A DNA stretch of 64,000 nucleotides from Kribbella italica (GCF_014205135.1 NZ_JACHMY010000001.1:248001-312000), one strand, 5' to 3'; counted from the stretch's first letter, positions 7,390-17,185 are shown. Notes: generated from the letters alone by a model not told the origin. A program made the numbers and translations.

Positions 7390-9108
7390 GTGCGAAGAAC
7401 CACGAGGACCACTCTGACCCTGGCCGTCGCCGCTGCCGTAGCCGTGCCGGCCGCATTCGCGCCTGCGGTCGCGGCGCCTGCCACCTCTGCGGCTGGTGCT
7501 GCTCCGACCGCTGCTACCACCTCGTCGGCGGCTGACGAGGCGCTCGTACGGCGTGAGGCGGCGAAGTCCGCGCGCGTCGCCGTACCGAAGATCGCGTGGA
7601 AGAGCTGCGGGAGCGATCCCGCGCTGGCGAAGTTCCAGTGCGCGTCGGTCGAGGTGCCGACCGACTACGACCGGCCGCGCGGTGCGACGACCACGATCGC
7701 GCTGACCCGGCTGCCCGCGTCGGGCCAGCGGATCGGGACGCTGTTCACCAACCCGGGTGGGCCTGGCGGACCCGGCGTCGGCTTCGTGCAGCAGGCCGCC
7801 GAGATCGCGTACACGCCGGAGGTCCGGGCGAAGTTCGACATCCTCGGCTTCGACCCGCGTGGCGTCGGCCAGTCCGACCCGGTCACCTGTTTCCCGACCG
7901 CCGCCGAGGAGAACGCGGCGTTCACCGGCATCGAGCCGTTCCCTGTGGGAGCTGCCCAGACCAAGGCCTACACGCGGGTGATGCTGCGCGCGGCCGTCGG
8001 CTGCATGACCACGTCGCCGGACCGGCTGACCCACTTCTCGACCGCGAACGTTGCCCGCGACATGGATCTGCTGCGGCGCGCGGTCGGCGACGAGAAGCTG
8101 AGCTACGTCGGGTACTCGTACGGGACGTACCTCGGCGCGACGTACGCCAAGCTCTTCCCGGGCAACGTGCGTGCGCTGGTGCTCGACGGGACGCTGTCAC
8201 CTTCTTGGTACTCCGGTTCGGACGGCGACCGGCGGCCGGTCGGCGTACGGCTTCGGCAGGGTGAGGGATCGGCGGACACCTATCAGCAGTTCCTTGCCGA
8301 GTGCAAGAAGGCGGGCGCCGAGCGGTGTGCGCTGGCGGCATTGGGTGATCCGGCAACGGTTGCGGAGAAGCTGCTGCAGCGGCTGAAGACGGACCCGGCG
8401 GAGGTTCCGCTGCCGGACGGTACGACGATGACGGTGAGCTACCAGACCGCCTTGTTCCTGATCTTCCAGAACCTGTACTCGCCGCTGGCCTGGACGGATC
8501 TGGCGGCGACGCTCGCTGAGCTTGCTGCGCCCGCGCCTGCTGGTCGCTCGGCCGCGGCAGCTTCTGTTGCTGGGAAGGTACTTGGCGAGTGGAATCGCCG
8601 GCAGGAGGAGTACAGCGGTCTCGGCTCCGCGCTCCAGCCGTGCATCGAGGCGCACCAGTCGGGCCGGCCGCTCGCGTACTCGCAGTTCGCCGCGGACGCG
8701 AACCGTCGCGCCCCGCACTTCGGCGCGCTGCGCGCCTGGGTCGGCCTGGCGTGCGAGTTCATGCCGGTCCGCGACACCGACGCGTTCCTCGGCCCGTGGG
8801 ACAACTCGGTCAAGTCGCCGGTCCTGGTCTTCGGCACCCGCCACGACCCGGCGACGCCGTACCAGGCCACCCGCCCGTACGCCGACCTGTACCCGGACGC
8901 GCGGATGGTCACGGTCGAGGGCTACGGCCACGCGACGATCGGGATCAGCGCGTGCGTCGATCAGAAGATCACCGACTACCTGGTGAGGCTGAAGGCGCCG
9001 GCCGACAACTCGACCTGCACCCAGGACCACAAGCCGTTCACCCCGCTCGCGAAGTCGCGCGCGGCGGCCGCCGAGCCTGCGCTGGAGCTTGCGGCGTTCG
9101 GCTTCTGA
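7390..9108 (+). CDS. Secreted alpha/beta hydrolase, TAP-like (tandem paralogue)
   Basis: This is a 572-residue paralogue of the preceding gene. It has a longer Ala-rich signal and linker region (first 55 residues), FTNPGGPGGPG, the nucleophile elbow GYSYG with Ser243, and C-terminal Asp486 (GTRHDPATP) and His514 (GYGHATIG). An Ala-rich tail extends beyond the TAP-like domain. Start GTG 7390 follows GAGGGAGAA. The 103-bp gap to the first copy contains its own CCTAGCGT element, so each copy may have a promoter. The family removes short peptides from protein N-termini outside the cell; specificity is not evident. Confidence 0.88.
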   Translation: MRRTTRTTLTLAVAAAVAVPAAFAPAVAAPATSAAGAAPTAATTSSAADEALVRREAAKSARVAVPKIAWKSCGSDPALAKFQCASVEVPTDYDRPRGATTTIALTRLPASGQRIGTLFTNPGGPGGPGVGFVQQAAEIAYTPEVRAKFDILGFDPRGVGQSDPVTCFPTAAEENAAFTGIEPFPVGAAQTKAYTRVMLRAAVGCMTTSPDRLTHFSTANVARDMDLLRRAVGDEKLSYVGYSYGTYLGATYAKLFPGNVRALVLDGTLSPSWYSGSDGDRRPVGVRLRQGEGSADTYQQFLAECKKAGAERCALAALGDPATVAEKLLQRLKTDPAEVPLPDGTTMTVSYQTALFLIFQNLYSPLAWTDLAATLAELAAPAPAGRSAAAASVAGKVLGEWNRRQEEYSGLGSALQPCIEAHQSGRPLAYSQFAADANRRAPHFGALRAWVGLACEFMPVRDTDAFLGPWDNSVKSPVLVFGTRHDPATPYQATRPYADLYPDARMVTVEGYGHATIGISACVDQKITDYLVRLKAPADNSTCTQDHKPFTPLAKSRAAAAEPALELAAFGF

Positions 9109-9124
9109 CCTCTCGGTGAACTCG

Positions 9125-9162
9125 GCCGCCGGTCCCCTGGTCTTGCGCGGGGGATCGGCGGC
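9125..9162. terminator. Terminator between convergent genes
   Basis: GCCGCCGGTCCCC (9125-9137) pairs with GGGGATCGGCGGC (9150-9162) with one mismatch, followed by TTTCTCCTT. It lies between the TAP-like hydrolase and the convergent low-complexity gene. Confidence 0.7.
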
Positions 9163-9169
9163 TTTCTCC

Positions 9170-12100
9170 TTACTTCATGGCGGTGAAGGCCTCGTCGGAC
9201 ACCGGGCCGACGTCGTCAACGCTCACCCCGTCGTTCGCGGCCTGCACGATCACGGTCAACGTGTTCGACCCGCGGTAGCACTGCGTCGGCAGCGTGTCGG
9301 TCGACGCGACGCAGGTCGACGCCCCGACCTGCTTCACCTGATCCGGCTTCGCACCGGAGTCACTGATCGTCTTGTCGATGTCCACCTTCCCGCGCAACGC
9401 GATCACGACGTACATCCGCTCGCCGTTCAGATCGCCGTACGCCTCGACGGTCGCCTGCTTCCCGTCGTTGATCCGGCTGAGCGCTTCTCGCGTCTGATCC
9501 AGCTTCAACTGATCACGGAGCTCGGGATCGGTGATCCGATCAAGCCCCGCGAGCGCGGTCGGCGGGGTGATCCCGCGCGCCGTGTTGAGCCGATTCATCG
9601 GACCGAGCCCACCGATGTACCCGAACAGGGCCAGCACCAGCAGAACCACCAGCACACCGCCGACAGTCACCCAAGGATTCCGCCGCCAGGACCGCTTGGG
9701 TGCGCCACCCGGGGAAGTCTTCCCACCACCGGGGCGGGGGTCGGGGCCGCTGTCGAGAGCCTTTCCGCGTGGGCTAGCGGGAGCCTTCGCTCCGGCTGCC
9801 CCGGTCGCTCCGGTCGCTCCGGTCGCTCCGGTCGCTCCGGTCGCTCCGGTCGCTCCGGCCGCTCCGGCCGCTCCGGCCGACGCGGTCGTCGCAGCGCCCG
9901 ACGTCCCGGTGTTCGTTCCCGCGCCCGCTGTTCCGGCGGTCGTTCCCGCGCCCGCTGTTCCGGTCGTCGTTCCCGCAGCAGGCCCGCCCGCAGCCTTTGC
10001 CGCAGGCCGACCGTCAGCCTTCGCTCCAGCCGCATCGGCCGTCGCCGCGCCCGCCGACCCTGCAGAATCCCGGCCCACAGCCTTCGCCGCAGCCCCACCA
10101 TCGGCAGCCTTCGCGCTGCCCGTGCCCGTGCCCGCGGTACCGGCGGCGCTGCCCGTGCCAGCTGCACCTGCGGCGCTGCCGGTGGCAGCGGCACCTACCG
10201 CGCTGCCCGTGCCAGCGGCACCCGCTGCGGCAGCTCTACCGGCGTTGGCTGTGCTGCCTGGTCCAGCAACACCCGCCGAGCTGCCTGTGCCGACACCTGC
10301 CGAGTTCCCCTGACCGACGCCCGCCGCGCTGCCTGTGCCCGCCGCGGCCGCTGCACTGGCCACGGCGGCGTCTGCGCCAGCTGTTGCCCCAGCGCCTGCG
10401 GCGGCGTCTGCGCCAGCAGCTGTTCCAGCGCCTGCGGCGGTGCCTGCGCCAGAGGTTGACCCGGTACGCGCGGGGGCGTCTGCGCCAGCAGCTGTTCCAG
10501 CGCCTGCGGCGGTGCCTGCGCCAGAGGTTGACCCGGTACGCGCGGCGGCGTCTGCGCCAGCAGCTGATCCAGCACCCGCGGCGGTGCCTGCACCAGCTGT
10601 TGACCCAGCGCCTGCGGCGGTGCCTGCGCCAGCAGTTGACCCAGCAGCGGTGCCTGCGCCAGCGGTTGACCCGGTACGCGCGGCGGCGTCTGCGCCAGCA
10701 GCTGATCCAGCACCCGCGGCGGTGCCTGCACCAGCTGTTGCCCCAGCGCCTGCGGCGGTGCCTGCGCCAGCAGTTGACCCAGCAGCGGCGTCTGCGCCAG
10801 CGGTTGACCCAGCACCCGCGGCGGTGCCTGCGCCAGTTGCAGGCCTTGCCGCAGTCGCCTCGGGCGTCGCCGCTCCAGCAGTCGGAGGTGTTGCTCCAGG
10901 CCCACCAGCAAGCGTCGTACCAGCAGAACCAGTTGCCGTGGGTCCACCGGTGGCACCAGTACCGGCTGGCCTCTCCTCGTCAGCAGGTGTCGTGCCGGTC
11001 GAACCAGTTGCTCGCGGTTCGTCGGCGGGCCTGACGCCCGGCGAGCTGGTCGGGGTGGGTGTCGGCGCATCCGTGGCAGCTGCACCAGACGTCGACGGTG
11101 CAGGAGCGGGCGGCGTGTCAGTAGCAGATGCGGTCGACGGCTTTGCAGGGTTGGCTGACGCAGGTGTTGCCACCGGTGGACGCCTGATAGGTCCCGTGTC
11201 GGAGGTGCTTGCGGGTGGTGCCGCCGCGGGGCCACCGGCGAGCGTTGTGCCCGGTGCGCTTGCGGAAGGGGACGCGGTGGGTGCGCCGGAGTCTGTGGCA
11301 GGCGTGCGCGAACTCGCGCCTGCATCGGCAGTCGTGCTGCCAGGGGTCGCGCCTGCAGCAGCCGGGCTGCTGGGGGTTCTGCCTGCACCAGCAGTAGGAC
11401 TTCCGGAGGGGCTGGTGGAGGGCTTGCTGGATGCCGCGGTAGTCGAGCCTGCCGCCGACTGCGTGCCCGTGGCGGCGGATGTGGAGCCGCTGGCCGAGGA
11501 GGTGTCCTTGGCCGAGCTTGCGGGCTGGTCCGCGGGCTGCGGGCGGAGAGGAGTCTGAGCAGGCATCGGTGTTTGAGCGGGCATGGGGGTCTGCGCCGGC
11601 ATCGGCGTCTGTCCGGCCCTCGGGCCAGCAGATTTACTGGCCGGGCTGGCCGGTGTAGAGGGCGCTGTGGCCGTGGGCTGCGTCGCGGCGGACTCCGTGG
11701 CGGGTGCGGTGGGCTCCGTGGATGCGGTGGTGGGAGACGCCGAGGACGTCTCAGGCGAGGACTTCGGCGATGAGTCTGCGGCGGGAGATGACGAAGCCGC
11801 GGCGGAGGCAGCCGCCGGAGAGCCGGAGGACGGCGACGCGGAGGGCGGAGAGCCGGAGGCCGGGGACGCCGGAGAGCCGGACGGCGACGAGGCTGCTGGC
11901 GTGGTCGCGGCCGGGGTGGCCCCCGGAGTATCCGGGCCTGTGGTGGACGGCTTGGAGGAGGCTGTACCTCGACCTGAGGTGGTCTTGCGGGGGGACCGCG
12001 CAGAGGACTTCGACGCCGCGGCCGCCTTCGACGTAGACCCCGCCGCCGACGCATCCGCCGCCGCGGACCCCGCCGGCCCGTCGAACGGTAGCTCCGGTGA

Positions 12101-12226
12101 CTCCGGCGCGGCCTTCTTCGCTGCCCGGGGAGTGCTCTTCTTCGCCGTACGGCGTCCAGGCTTCTTCGGGGGCTGGTCCGCAGGGCCGGAGGCAGCCGGG
12201 GTGGGGGGCTGGTTCTCGTCGCTCAC
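9170..12226 (-). CDS. Low-complexity Ala/Gly/Thr/Pro-rich membrane-anchored protein, function unknown
   Basis: The 1018-residue protein is made mostly of Ala, Gly, Ser, Thr and Pro. Its parts in order are a Lys/Ala-rich N-terminus, three PMPAQT repeats, a Ser/Thr/Pro-rich stretch, a long AGAGTAAG-type repeat region, a run of GAT triplets (785-808), a basic segment, one transmembrane helix (about 852-877) and an extracytoplasmic domain of about 140 residues with two cysteines. GTG 12226 was chosen because AAGGAG lies 6 bp upstream; the frame opens 15 codons earlier. It is translated opposite to several long antisense frames, but only this strand gives a Shine-Dalgarno sequence, a membrane helix and a non-repetitive terminal domain. 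A surface stalk or adhesin-like role is conceivable but unproven. Confidence 0.7.
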   Translation of the reverse strand: MSDENQPPTPAASGPADQPPKKPGRRTAKKSTPRAAKKAAPESPELPFDGPAGSAAADASAAGSTSKAAAASKSSARSPRKTTSGRGTASSKPSTTGPDTPGATPAATTPAASSPSGSPASPASGSPPSASPSSGSPAAASAAASSSPAADSSPKSSPETSSASPTTASTEPTAPATESAATQPTATAPSTPASPASKSAGPRAGQTPMPAQTPMPAQTPMPAQTPLRPQPADQPASSAKDTSSASGSTSAATGTQSAAGSTTAASSKPSTSPSGSPTAGAGRTPSSPAAAGATPGSTTADAGASSRTPATDSGAPTASPSASAPGTTLAGGPAAAPPASTSDTGPIRRPPVATPASANPAKPSTASATDTPPAPAPSTSGAAATDAPTPTPTSSPGVRPADEPRATGSTGTTPADEERPAGTGATGGPTATGSAGTTLAGGPGATPPTAGAATPEATAARPATGAGTAAGAGSTAGADAAAGSTAGAGTAAGAGATAGAGTAAGAGSAAGADAAARTGSTAGAGTAAGSTAGAGTAAGAGSTAGAGTAAGAGSAAGADAAARTGSTSGAGTAAGAGTAAGADAPARTGSTSGAGTAAGAGTAAGADAAAGAGATAGADAAVASAAAAAGTGSAAGVGQGNSAGVGTGSSAGVAGPGSTANAGRAAAAGAAGTGSAVGAAATGSAAGAAGTGSAAGTAGTGTGSAKAADGGAAAKAVGRDSAGSAGAATADAAGAKADGRPAAKAAGGPAAGTTTGTAGAGTTAGTAGAGTNTGTSGAATTASAGAAGAAGATGATGATGATGATGATGAAGAKAPASPRGKALDSGPDPRPGGGKTSPGGAPKRSWRRNPWVTVGGVLVVLLVLALFGYIGGLGPMNRLNTARGITPPTALAGLDRITDPELRDQLKLDQTREALSRINDGKQATVEAYGDLNGERMYVVIALRGKVDIDKTISDSGAKPDQVKQVGASTCVASTDTLPTQCYRGSNTLTVIVQAANDGVSVDDVGPVSDEAFTAMK
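9802..9873. repeat. 9-bp tandem repeat inside the low-complexity gene
   Basis: Six exact CGGTCGCTC units followed by two CGGCCGCTC variants. On the minus strand they encode the Gly-Ala-Thr triplets just before the membrane helix. Unit length is a multiple of three, so copy number can change without a frameshift. Confidence 0.9.
10527..10788. repeat. 138-bp-offset direct duplication in the low-complexity gene
   Basis: About 124 bp starting near 10527 recur near 10665 with essentially one mismatch. The offset is 138 bp, or 46 codons. Shorter partial copies of the same units flank it from about 10340 to 10840. This marks recent in-frame expansion of the repeat region. Confidence 0.85.
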
Positions 12227-12317
12227 GGGTTGCTCCTTCGGACTGGCCTGGGGTCGGGCCGATGGTTCCACATCTGGGTGACTGGCTTCGCAGCGTAGTC
12301 GTTGGGGTGAAAGCCGT

Positions 12318-12349
12318 GACGCCCGCCTCCGGGTGCGGAGGCGGGCGTC
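12318..12349 (-). terminator. Terminator after valS
   Basis: A perfect 14-bp stem (GACGCCCGCCTCCG, 12318-12331, with 12336-12349) and 4-nt loop, 20 bp beyond the valS stop on the minus strand. Confidence 0.85.
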
Positions 12350-12368
12350 AGCGGCGTACCGGAATCTC

Positions 12369-14912
12369 TCAGAGGGTCGCGACGACCGTGACGGACTCGG
12401 CGGTGTCCTCGGGGCTCCAGAGGATCTCGCCGGTGATCCGGCCGGCGGCGCGCAGGTCGTTCTCGGCGCGTTCGGCGAGGGTGAGGCGGGCGGCGGGGCC
12501 GGTGACCTCGGCCTTGCTGACCTCGGTCTTCATCGAGACCTGGGCCGTCGACTTGGCGCCGCGGATCCCGGCCAGGACCTCGGCGACCGCGTCCAGGACG
12601 GCCGGGTCCTGGTCGGCGACCGCGATGTCGACGTCGGCGACCGGCCAGGTCGACCGGTGGATCGAGCCCTCCTGCCACCACGACCAGACCTCTTCGGTCG
12701 CGAACGGGAGGTACGGCGCGAGCAGGCGCAGCTGGACCGACAGGGCGACCGCGAGGGCGGCCTTGGCGGAGGCCGCCGGGGCGTCGCCCTGGCCGCCGTA
12801 CGCGCGCTCCTTGACGAGCTCGACGTAGTCGTCGCAGAACGTCCAGAAGAAGCGCTCGGTGACCTCGAGCGCGCCGGTGTAGTCGTACCGGTCGAAGGCG
12901 GCGGTCGCCTCCGCGACGGTCTGGCGCAGCTTGTGCAGCATCGCCAGGTCGACCGGCTCGGTGACGGCAGCGGCGTCCGCGGACGTCGCCCCGAAGCCGA
13001 GCACGAACTTCGACGCGTTCAGGACCTTGATCGCCAGCCGCCGGCCGACCTTCATCTGCGACTCGTCGAACGGCGAGTCCAGGCCCGGCCGGGCCATCGC
13101 GGCCCGCCAGCGGACCGCGTCGGAGCCGAACTTGTTCAGGATGTCGTCGGGCAACGCCGCGTTGCCCTTGGACTTGCTGAACTTCTTGCGGTCCGGGTCG
13201 ACGACGAAACCGGAGATCATCGAGCGCTTCCACGGCAGCGTGCCGTTCTCGAACTGCGCGCGGACCACCCGGGAGAACAGCCAGGTCCGGATGATGTCGT
13301 GGGCGTGCGTGTTCAGGTCCATCGGGAAGGTGCGCGCGAACAGGTCCGCGTCGCGCTCCCAGCCGCAGACGATCTGCGGGGTCAGCGAGGACGTCGCCCA
13401 GGTGTCCATCACGTCGGGGTCGGCCTGGAAACCGCCCGGCTTGCCGCGCTGGGACTCGTCGTACCCGGACGGGACCTGCGAGGTCGGGTCGATCGGCAGG
13501 TCTTCCTCGCGCGGCAGCAGCGGGTGGTCGTAGTCCGGCTCGCCGTCGTGGGCGATCGGGTACCAGACCGGGAACGGGACGCCGAAGAAGCGCTGGCGGG
13601 AGATCAGCCAGTCGCCGTTCAGGCCCTCGACCCAGTTCTGGTAGCGGTGCCGCATGTGCTCGGGCACCCACTCCTCTTCCTTGCCGAGGTCGACGAACTC
13701 CTGCCGCAGGTCCTCGCTGCGGCCGCCGTTCGCGATGTACCACTGGCGGGTGGAGACGATCTCGAGCGGCTTGTCGCCCTTCTCGAAGAAGTTCGCCATC
13801 CGCTCGGTCTTCTTCGGCTCGCCGTCCAGATCGCCGCTGTCGCGCAGCTTCTGGACGATCAGCTCCCGCGCACTGAAGGTGGTCTTGCCGGCCAGCTCCT
13901 CGTACGCCGCGGAGCCGGTCAGCCACTCCGGGGTCTCGCGCAGGATGCGCCCGTCCCGGCCGATGACCGTGCGGACCGGAAGCTGCAGCTCACGCCACCA
14001 CGTGATGTCGGTCTGGTCGCCGAACGTGCAGCACATCGCGATCCCGGCGCCCTTGTCCATCTCGGCGTCCGGGTGCGCCAGGACCGGGATCTCGACATCG
14101 AACAGCGGCGAGCGGACCGTCGTACCGAACAGGTCCTTGTAGCGGTCGTCGTCCGGGTGAGCGATCAGCGCGACACACGCCGGCAGCAGCTCCGGTCGCG
14201 TGGTCTCGATGTAGACCGGGCCGTCGGCACCGTGGAACGAAATGCGGTGGTAGGCACCCGGATACGGCCGCGCCTCCAGCTCGGCCTGCGCGACCGCGGT
14301 CTGGAAGGTGACGTCCCACAGCGTCGGCGCCTCGGACAGGTACGCCTCGCCGCGCGCGTAGTTGCGCAGGAAGGCTCGCTGCGAGGTCCGGCGGGAGTCG
14401 TCGGAGATCGTGGTGTAGAGGTACGACCAGTCGACGCTCAGGCCGACCTGGCGCCACATCGCCTCGAACGCCTGCTCGTCGATGTGCGTCAGCTCGCCGC
14501 ACAGCTCGACGAAGTTCTGCCGGCTGACCGGGATCTGCTTCTTCGGGTCCGGCTTGTCCGGCGGCACGAACGACGCGTCGTACGGCAGGGTCGGGTCGCA
14601 GCGGACGCCGTAGTAGTTCTGGACGCGGCGCTCGGTCGGTAGGCCGTTGTCGTCCCAGCCGATCGGGTAGAAGACCTTCTTGCCGCGCATCCGCTGGAAG
14701 CGCGCGATCAGGTCGGTGTGGGTGTAGCTGAAGATGTGACCGACGTGCAGCTTGCCGGAGACGGTCGGCGGGGGCGTGTCGATGGAGTAGACGTCGGCCC
14801 GCTCGGCCGTCCGGTCGAACGCGTAGGTCTCCTGGTCGCGCCATACAGCGGCCCACTTCTCCTCGAGGCCTTCGAGGGTGGGCTTGTCGGGAACGCGGGA
14901 GATCTCGGTCAT
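12369..14912 (-). CDS. valS: Valyl-tRNA synthetase
   Basis: Class I synthetase that charges tRNA-Val and edits threonine. The 847-residue protein has the HIGH-type motif in [14 protein letters not shown], the large CP1 editing insertion, the KMSKS-type motif FSKSKGN near residue 590, and a C-terminal anticodon-binding domain. Sequence around the first motif ([22 protein letters not shown]) looks like the shorter archaeal/rickettsial-type ValRS rather than the E. coli type; this is a judgement from memory. ATG 14912 was chosen although the frame opens 16 codons earlier, because [20 protein letters not shown] is the conserved beginning. There is no Shine-Dalgarno sequence, but TACGAT lies 7 bp upstream, so it may be leaderless. 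Divergent from folC. Confidence 0.95.
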   Translation of the reverse strand: MTEISRVPDKPTLEGLEEKWAAVWRDQETYAFDRTAERADVYSIDTPPPTVSGKLHVGHIFSYTHTDLIARFQRMRGKKVFYPIGWDDNGLPTERRVQNYYGVRCDPTLPYDASFVPPDKPDPKKQIPVSRQNFVELCGELTHIDEQAFEAMWRQVGLSVDWSYLYTTISDDSRRTSQRAFLRNYARGEAYLSEAPTLWDVTFQTAVAQAELEARPYPGAYHRISFHGADGPVYIETTRPELLPACVALIAHPDDDRYKDLFGTTVRSPLFDVEIPVLAHPDAEMDKGAGIAMCCTFGDQTDITWWRELQLPVRTVIGRDGRILRETPEWLTGSAAYEELAGKTTFSARELIVQKLRDSGDLDGEPKKTERMANFFEKGDKPLEIVSTRQWYIANGGRSEDLRQEFVDLGKEEEWVPEHMRHRYQNWVEGLNGDWLISRQRFFGVPFPVWYPIAHDGEPDYDHPLLPREEDLPIDPTSQVPSGYDESQRGKPGGFQADPDVMDTWATSSLTPQIVCGWERDADLFARTFPMDLNTHAHDIIRTWLFSRVVRAQFENGTLPWKRSMISGFVVDPDRKKFSKSKGNAALPDDILNKFGSDAVRWRAAMARPGLDSPFDESQMKVGRRLAIKVLNASKFVLGFGATSADAAAVTEPVDLAMLHKLRQTVAEATAAFDRYDYTGALEVTERFFWTFCDDYVELVKERAYGGQGDAPAASAKAALAVALSVQLRLLAPYLPFATEEVWSWWQEGSIHRSTWPVADVDIAVADQDPAVLDAVAEVLAGIRGAKSTAQVSMKTEVSKAEVTGPAARLTLAERAENDLRAAGRITGEILWSPEDTAESVTVVATL

Positions 14913-14982
14913 GCGCACAATCGTAGTGGTTGTCAAGGGATGCTCCGACCGGATATCCACAGCGCCCTAGACTGGGCTCCTG

Positions 14983-16341
14983 ATGAGCGACCTCACGTAC
15001 GCCGAAGTGTCGGCGAAACTCCAGGCCCGTTGGCCGGAGACCAAGATGGATCCCACGCTGGAGCGCGTCCAGCGGCTCACCGAGCTGCTCGGCGACCCGC
15101 AGAAGACCTATCCGGTCGTGCACCTGACCGGGACCAACGGCAAGACCTCCACCGCGCGGATGATCGACTCGCTGCTGCGCGAGGCGGGGCTGCGGACCGG
15201 CCGGTTCACCAGCCCGCACCTGGAGTCGGTCCGCGAGCGGATCACGCTGAACGGCGAACCGATCAGCGAGCAGCAGTTCGTCGAGGCCTACACCGAGCTC
15301 GCGCCGTACCTGGACGTGGTCGACGCCGAGCAGGAGCACCCGCTGTCGTTCTTCGAGGTGATCACGGCGATGGGGTTCGCGGTCTTCGCCGACGCCCCGG
15401 TCGACGTCGCGATCGTCGAGGTCGGCCTGGGCGGCACGTGGGACGCGACCAACGTCGCCGACGGCGTCGTCTCGGTGATCACGCCGATCGCGGTCGACCA
15501 CGCGCACATCCTCGGCACGGACCCGGTCACGATCGCCGGCGAGAAGTCCGGGATCATCAAGCCGGGCGGTACGGCGGTGATCGCGCAGCAGAGCCTCGAC
15601 GTGCTGGAGGTCCTGCAGCGCCGCGCCAACCAGGTCGGTGCGCAGGTCGCGCGCGAGGGGCTGGAGTTCGGCGTCACCAGCCGGACGGTCGCGGTCGGCG
15701 GGCAGCTGATCTCGATCAAGGGCCTCGCGGCGGAGTACGAGGAGATCTTCCTCCCGCTGCACGGCGAGTACCAGGCGCACAACGCCGCGACCGCGCTGGC
15801 CGCCGTCGAGGCGCTGCTGGGCGCGACCGAGCAGACCGAGGGCCGCGTCACCACCGAGCTGGTCCAGGCCGGTTTCGCCGAGACCACCTCGCCCGGCCGG
15901 ATGGAGGTCGTCCGGACCGGTCCGACCGTCATCGTCGACGCCGCGCACAACCCGCACGGTGCCGAGGCGACCGCGGCGACGGTGTCCGAGGCGTTCGCGT
16001 TCAACCCGCTGATCGGCGTGATCGGCGTGATGAAGGACAAGGACGTGTACGGCGTACTGGAGGCCTACGAGCCGATCATGGAGACGATCGTCGTGACCCG
16101 GAACTCCTTCGACCGGTCGATGCCGGCCGAGGAGCTCGGGGAGATCGCCGCCGAGGTGTTCGGTGAGGACCGGGTCGTCGTGAGGCCGCGCCTGCTCGAC
16201 GCGATCGACGAGGCGCTGCGGCTGGCCGAGCAGAACGCGATCGCCTTCGGCAGCGGCGGTGTCCTGATCACCGGCTCGGTGATCACCGCCGGTGAGGCCC
16301 GCAAGCTGCTGGTCCGGACGCCGAAGGAAGCGACCCGATGA
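14983..16341 (+). CDS. folC: Bifunctional folylpolyglutamate synthase / dihydrofolate synthase
   Basis: Adds glutamate to dihydropteroate and to reduced folates. The 452-residue Mur-ligase-family protein has the P-loop GTNGKTS at 50-56, the PVDVAIVEVGLGGTWDATN segment typical of FolC, the DHAHILG magnesium and ATP region, and the C-terminal ligase domain with AAHNPHG. ATG 14983 is 70 bp from the divergent valS start, and both may use promoters in that gap. The stop overlaps the start of the DUF4233 gene (ATGA), so they are translationally coupled. valS-folC-ndk order is common in actinobacteria. Confidence 0.96.
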   Translation: MSDLTYAEVSAKLQARWPETKMDPTLERVQRLTELLGDPQKTYPVVHLTGTNGKTSTARMIDSLLREAGLRTGRFTSPHLESVRERITLNGEPISEQQFVEAYTELAPYLDVVDAEQEHPLSFFEVITAMGFAVFADAPVDVAIVEVGLGGTWDATNVADGVVSVITPIAVDHAHILGTDPVTIAGEKSGIIKPGGTAVIAQQSLDVLEVLQRRANQVGAQVAREGLEFGVTSRTVAVGGQLISIKGLAAEYEEIFLPLHGEYQAHNAATALAAVEALLGATEQTEGRVTTELVQAGFAETTSPGRMEVVRTGPTVIVDAAHNPHGAEATAATVSEAFAFNPLIGVIGVMKDKDVYGVLEAYEPIMETIVVTRNSFDRSMPAEELGEIAAEVFGEDRVVVRPRLLDAIDEALRLAEQNAIAFGSGGVLITGSVITAGEARKLLVRTPKEATR

Positions 16342-16673
16342 GGTCGATGGCGTCGATCGTGCTCGGGTTCGAGTCGATCGTGCTCGCGCTGGCCACGATC
16401 GTGATGATCTCGGTCGCCGACGTCGACGCCAGTACGGCGCTGCCGCTGTGCCTGGGGCTGGCCGTGCTGGCGATCGTCGCGACCGGCCTGCTGCGCAACC
16501 GGGTCGGCTACGTGCTCGGCTGGGTGGTCCAGGTCGGCGCGGTCGGCCTCGGTTTCGTCGTACCGGTGATGTTCGTGCTCGGCCTGGCCTTCGCGGCGTT
16601 CTGGGTGATGGCGATCGTGCTCGGCCGCCGGATCGACGAGGCCAAGGCCGCGCAGGCCCGGGCCGCCGGTTAG
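16338..16673 (+). CDS. DUF4233-family small membrane protein
   Basis: A 111-residue protein with four hydrophobic helices and a charged C-terminus (GRRIDEAKAAQ). It corresponds to the DUF4233 family, which in actinobacteria is regularly encoded directly after folC. Its function is unknown. The ATG overlaps the folC stop codon (ATGA), so expression is coupled to folC; ndk follows after 51 bp on the same strand. The constant linkage suggests a membrane role related to this operon, but nothing in the sequence defines it. Confidence 0.8.
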   Translation: MRSMASIVLGFESIVLALATIVMISVADVDASTALPLCLGLAVLAIVATGLLRNRVGYVLGWVVQVGAVGLGFVVPVMFVLGLAFAAFWVMAIVLGRRIDEAKAAQARAAG

Positions 16674-16724
16674 GCTCGGCGACCCGAGACTTTCAGAGAA
16701 GCCTTCGAGAAAGAGAAGAGTGAC

Positions 16725-17135
16725 ATGTCGCAGCGCACCCTTGTCCTGCTGAAGCCCGACACCGTACGCCGCGGCCTGGTCGGGGAGATCCTCGGCCGCT
16801 TCGAGGCCAAGGGGCTGTCGATCGTCGCGATGGAGCTGCGCACGATCGACGGCGAGACCGCCGACCAGCACTACGCCGAGCACGTCGAGCGGGACTTCTA
16901 CCCGCCGCTGCGCACGTTCGTCACCAGCGGCCCGCTGGTCGCCCTGGTGCTCGAGGGCGACGAGGCGATCGAGGTCGTCCGCGCGCTGAACGGCGCCACC
17001 GACGGCCGCAAGGCCAACCCGGGCACGATCCGCGGCGACCACTCGCTGTCCAACCGCGAGAACCTGGTGCACGGCTCGGACTCCCCGGAGTCGGCCGAGC
17101 GCGAGATCAAGCTCTGGTTCCCCGACCTGCCCTGA
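16725..17135 (+). CDS. ndk: Nucleoside diphosphate kinase
   Basis: Transfers the gamma phosphate from ATP to nucleoside diphosphates through a phosphohistidine. The 136-residue protein is the standard length and begins SQRTLVLLKPDTVRRGL. The active-site His116 lies in NLVHGSDS and the Kpn loop precedes it. RBS-like AGAGAAGAG is 6-10 bp before ATG 16725. It is last in the folC-DUF4233-ndk group. In most actinobacteria mreB follows closely; here a 5.9-kb polysaccharide/SARP segment intervenes. Confidence 0.97.
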   Translation: MSQRTLVLLKPDTVRRGLVGEILGRFEAKGLSIVAMELRTIDGETADQHYAEHVERDFYPPLRTFVTSGPLVALVLEGDEAIEVVRALNGATDGRKANPGTIRGDHSLSNRENLVHGSDSPESAEREIKLWFPDLP

Positions 17136-17185
17136 GCTAGCCCAGTACGCCGTACGACGTACTGGCGGCACTTGCTGTCCAGCCC

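Noticed and set aside
9802..9873. Regular short repeats as a possible CRISPR array
   Set aside because: Units are directly adjacent 9-mers with no spacers and lie in frame inside a gene; no cas genes are present.
9531..12281. Several long plus-strand frames opposite the low-complexity gene
   Set aside because: They are reverse readings of the same repeats, with no ribosome binding site, membrane segment or non-repetitive domain.
14913..14940. TTGACA next to TACGAT upstream of valS as a -35/-10 pair
   Set aside because: Only 5 bp separate the two hexamers, so they cannot act together; TACGAT alone is considered as a leaderless -10.
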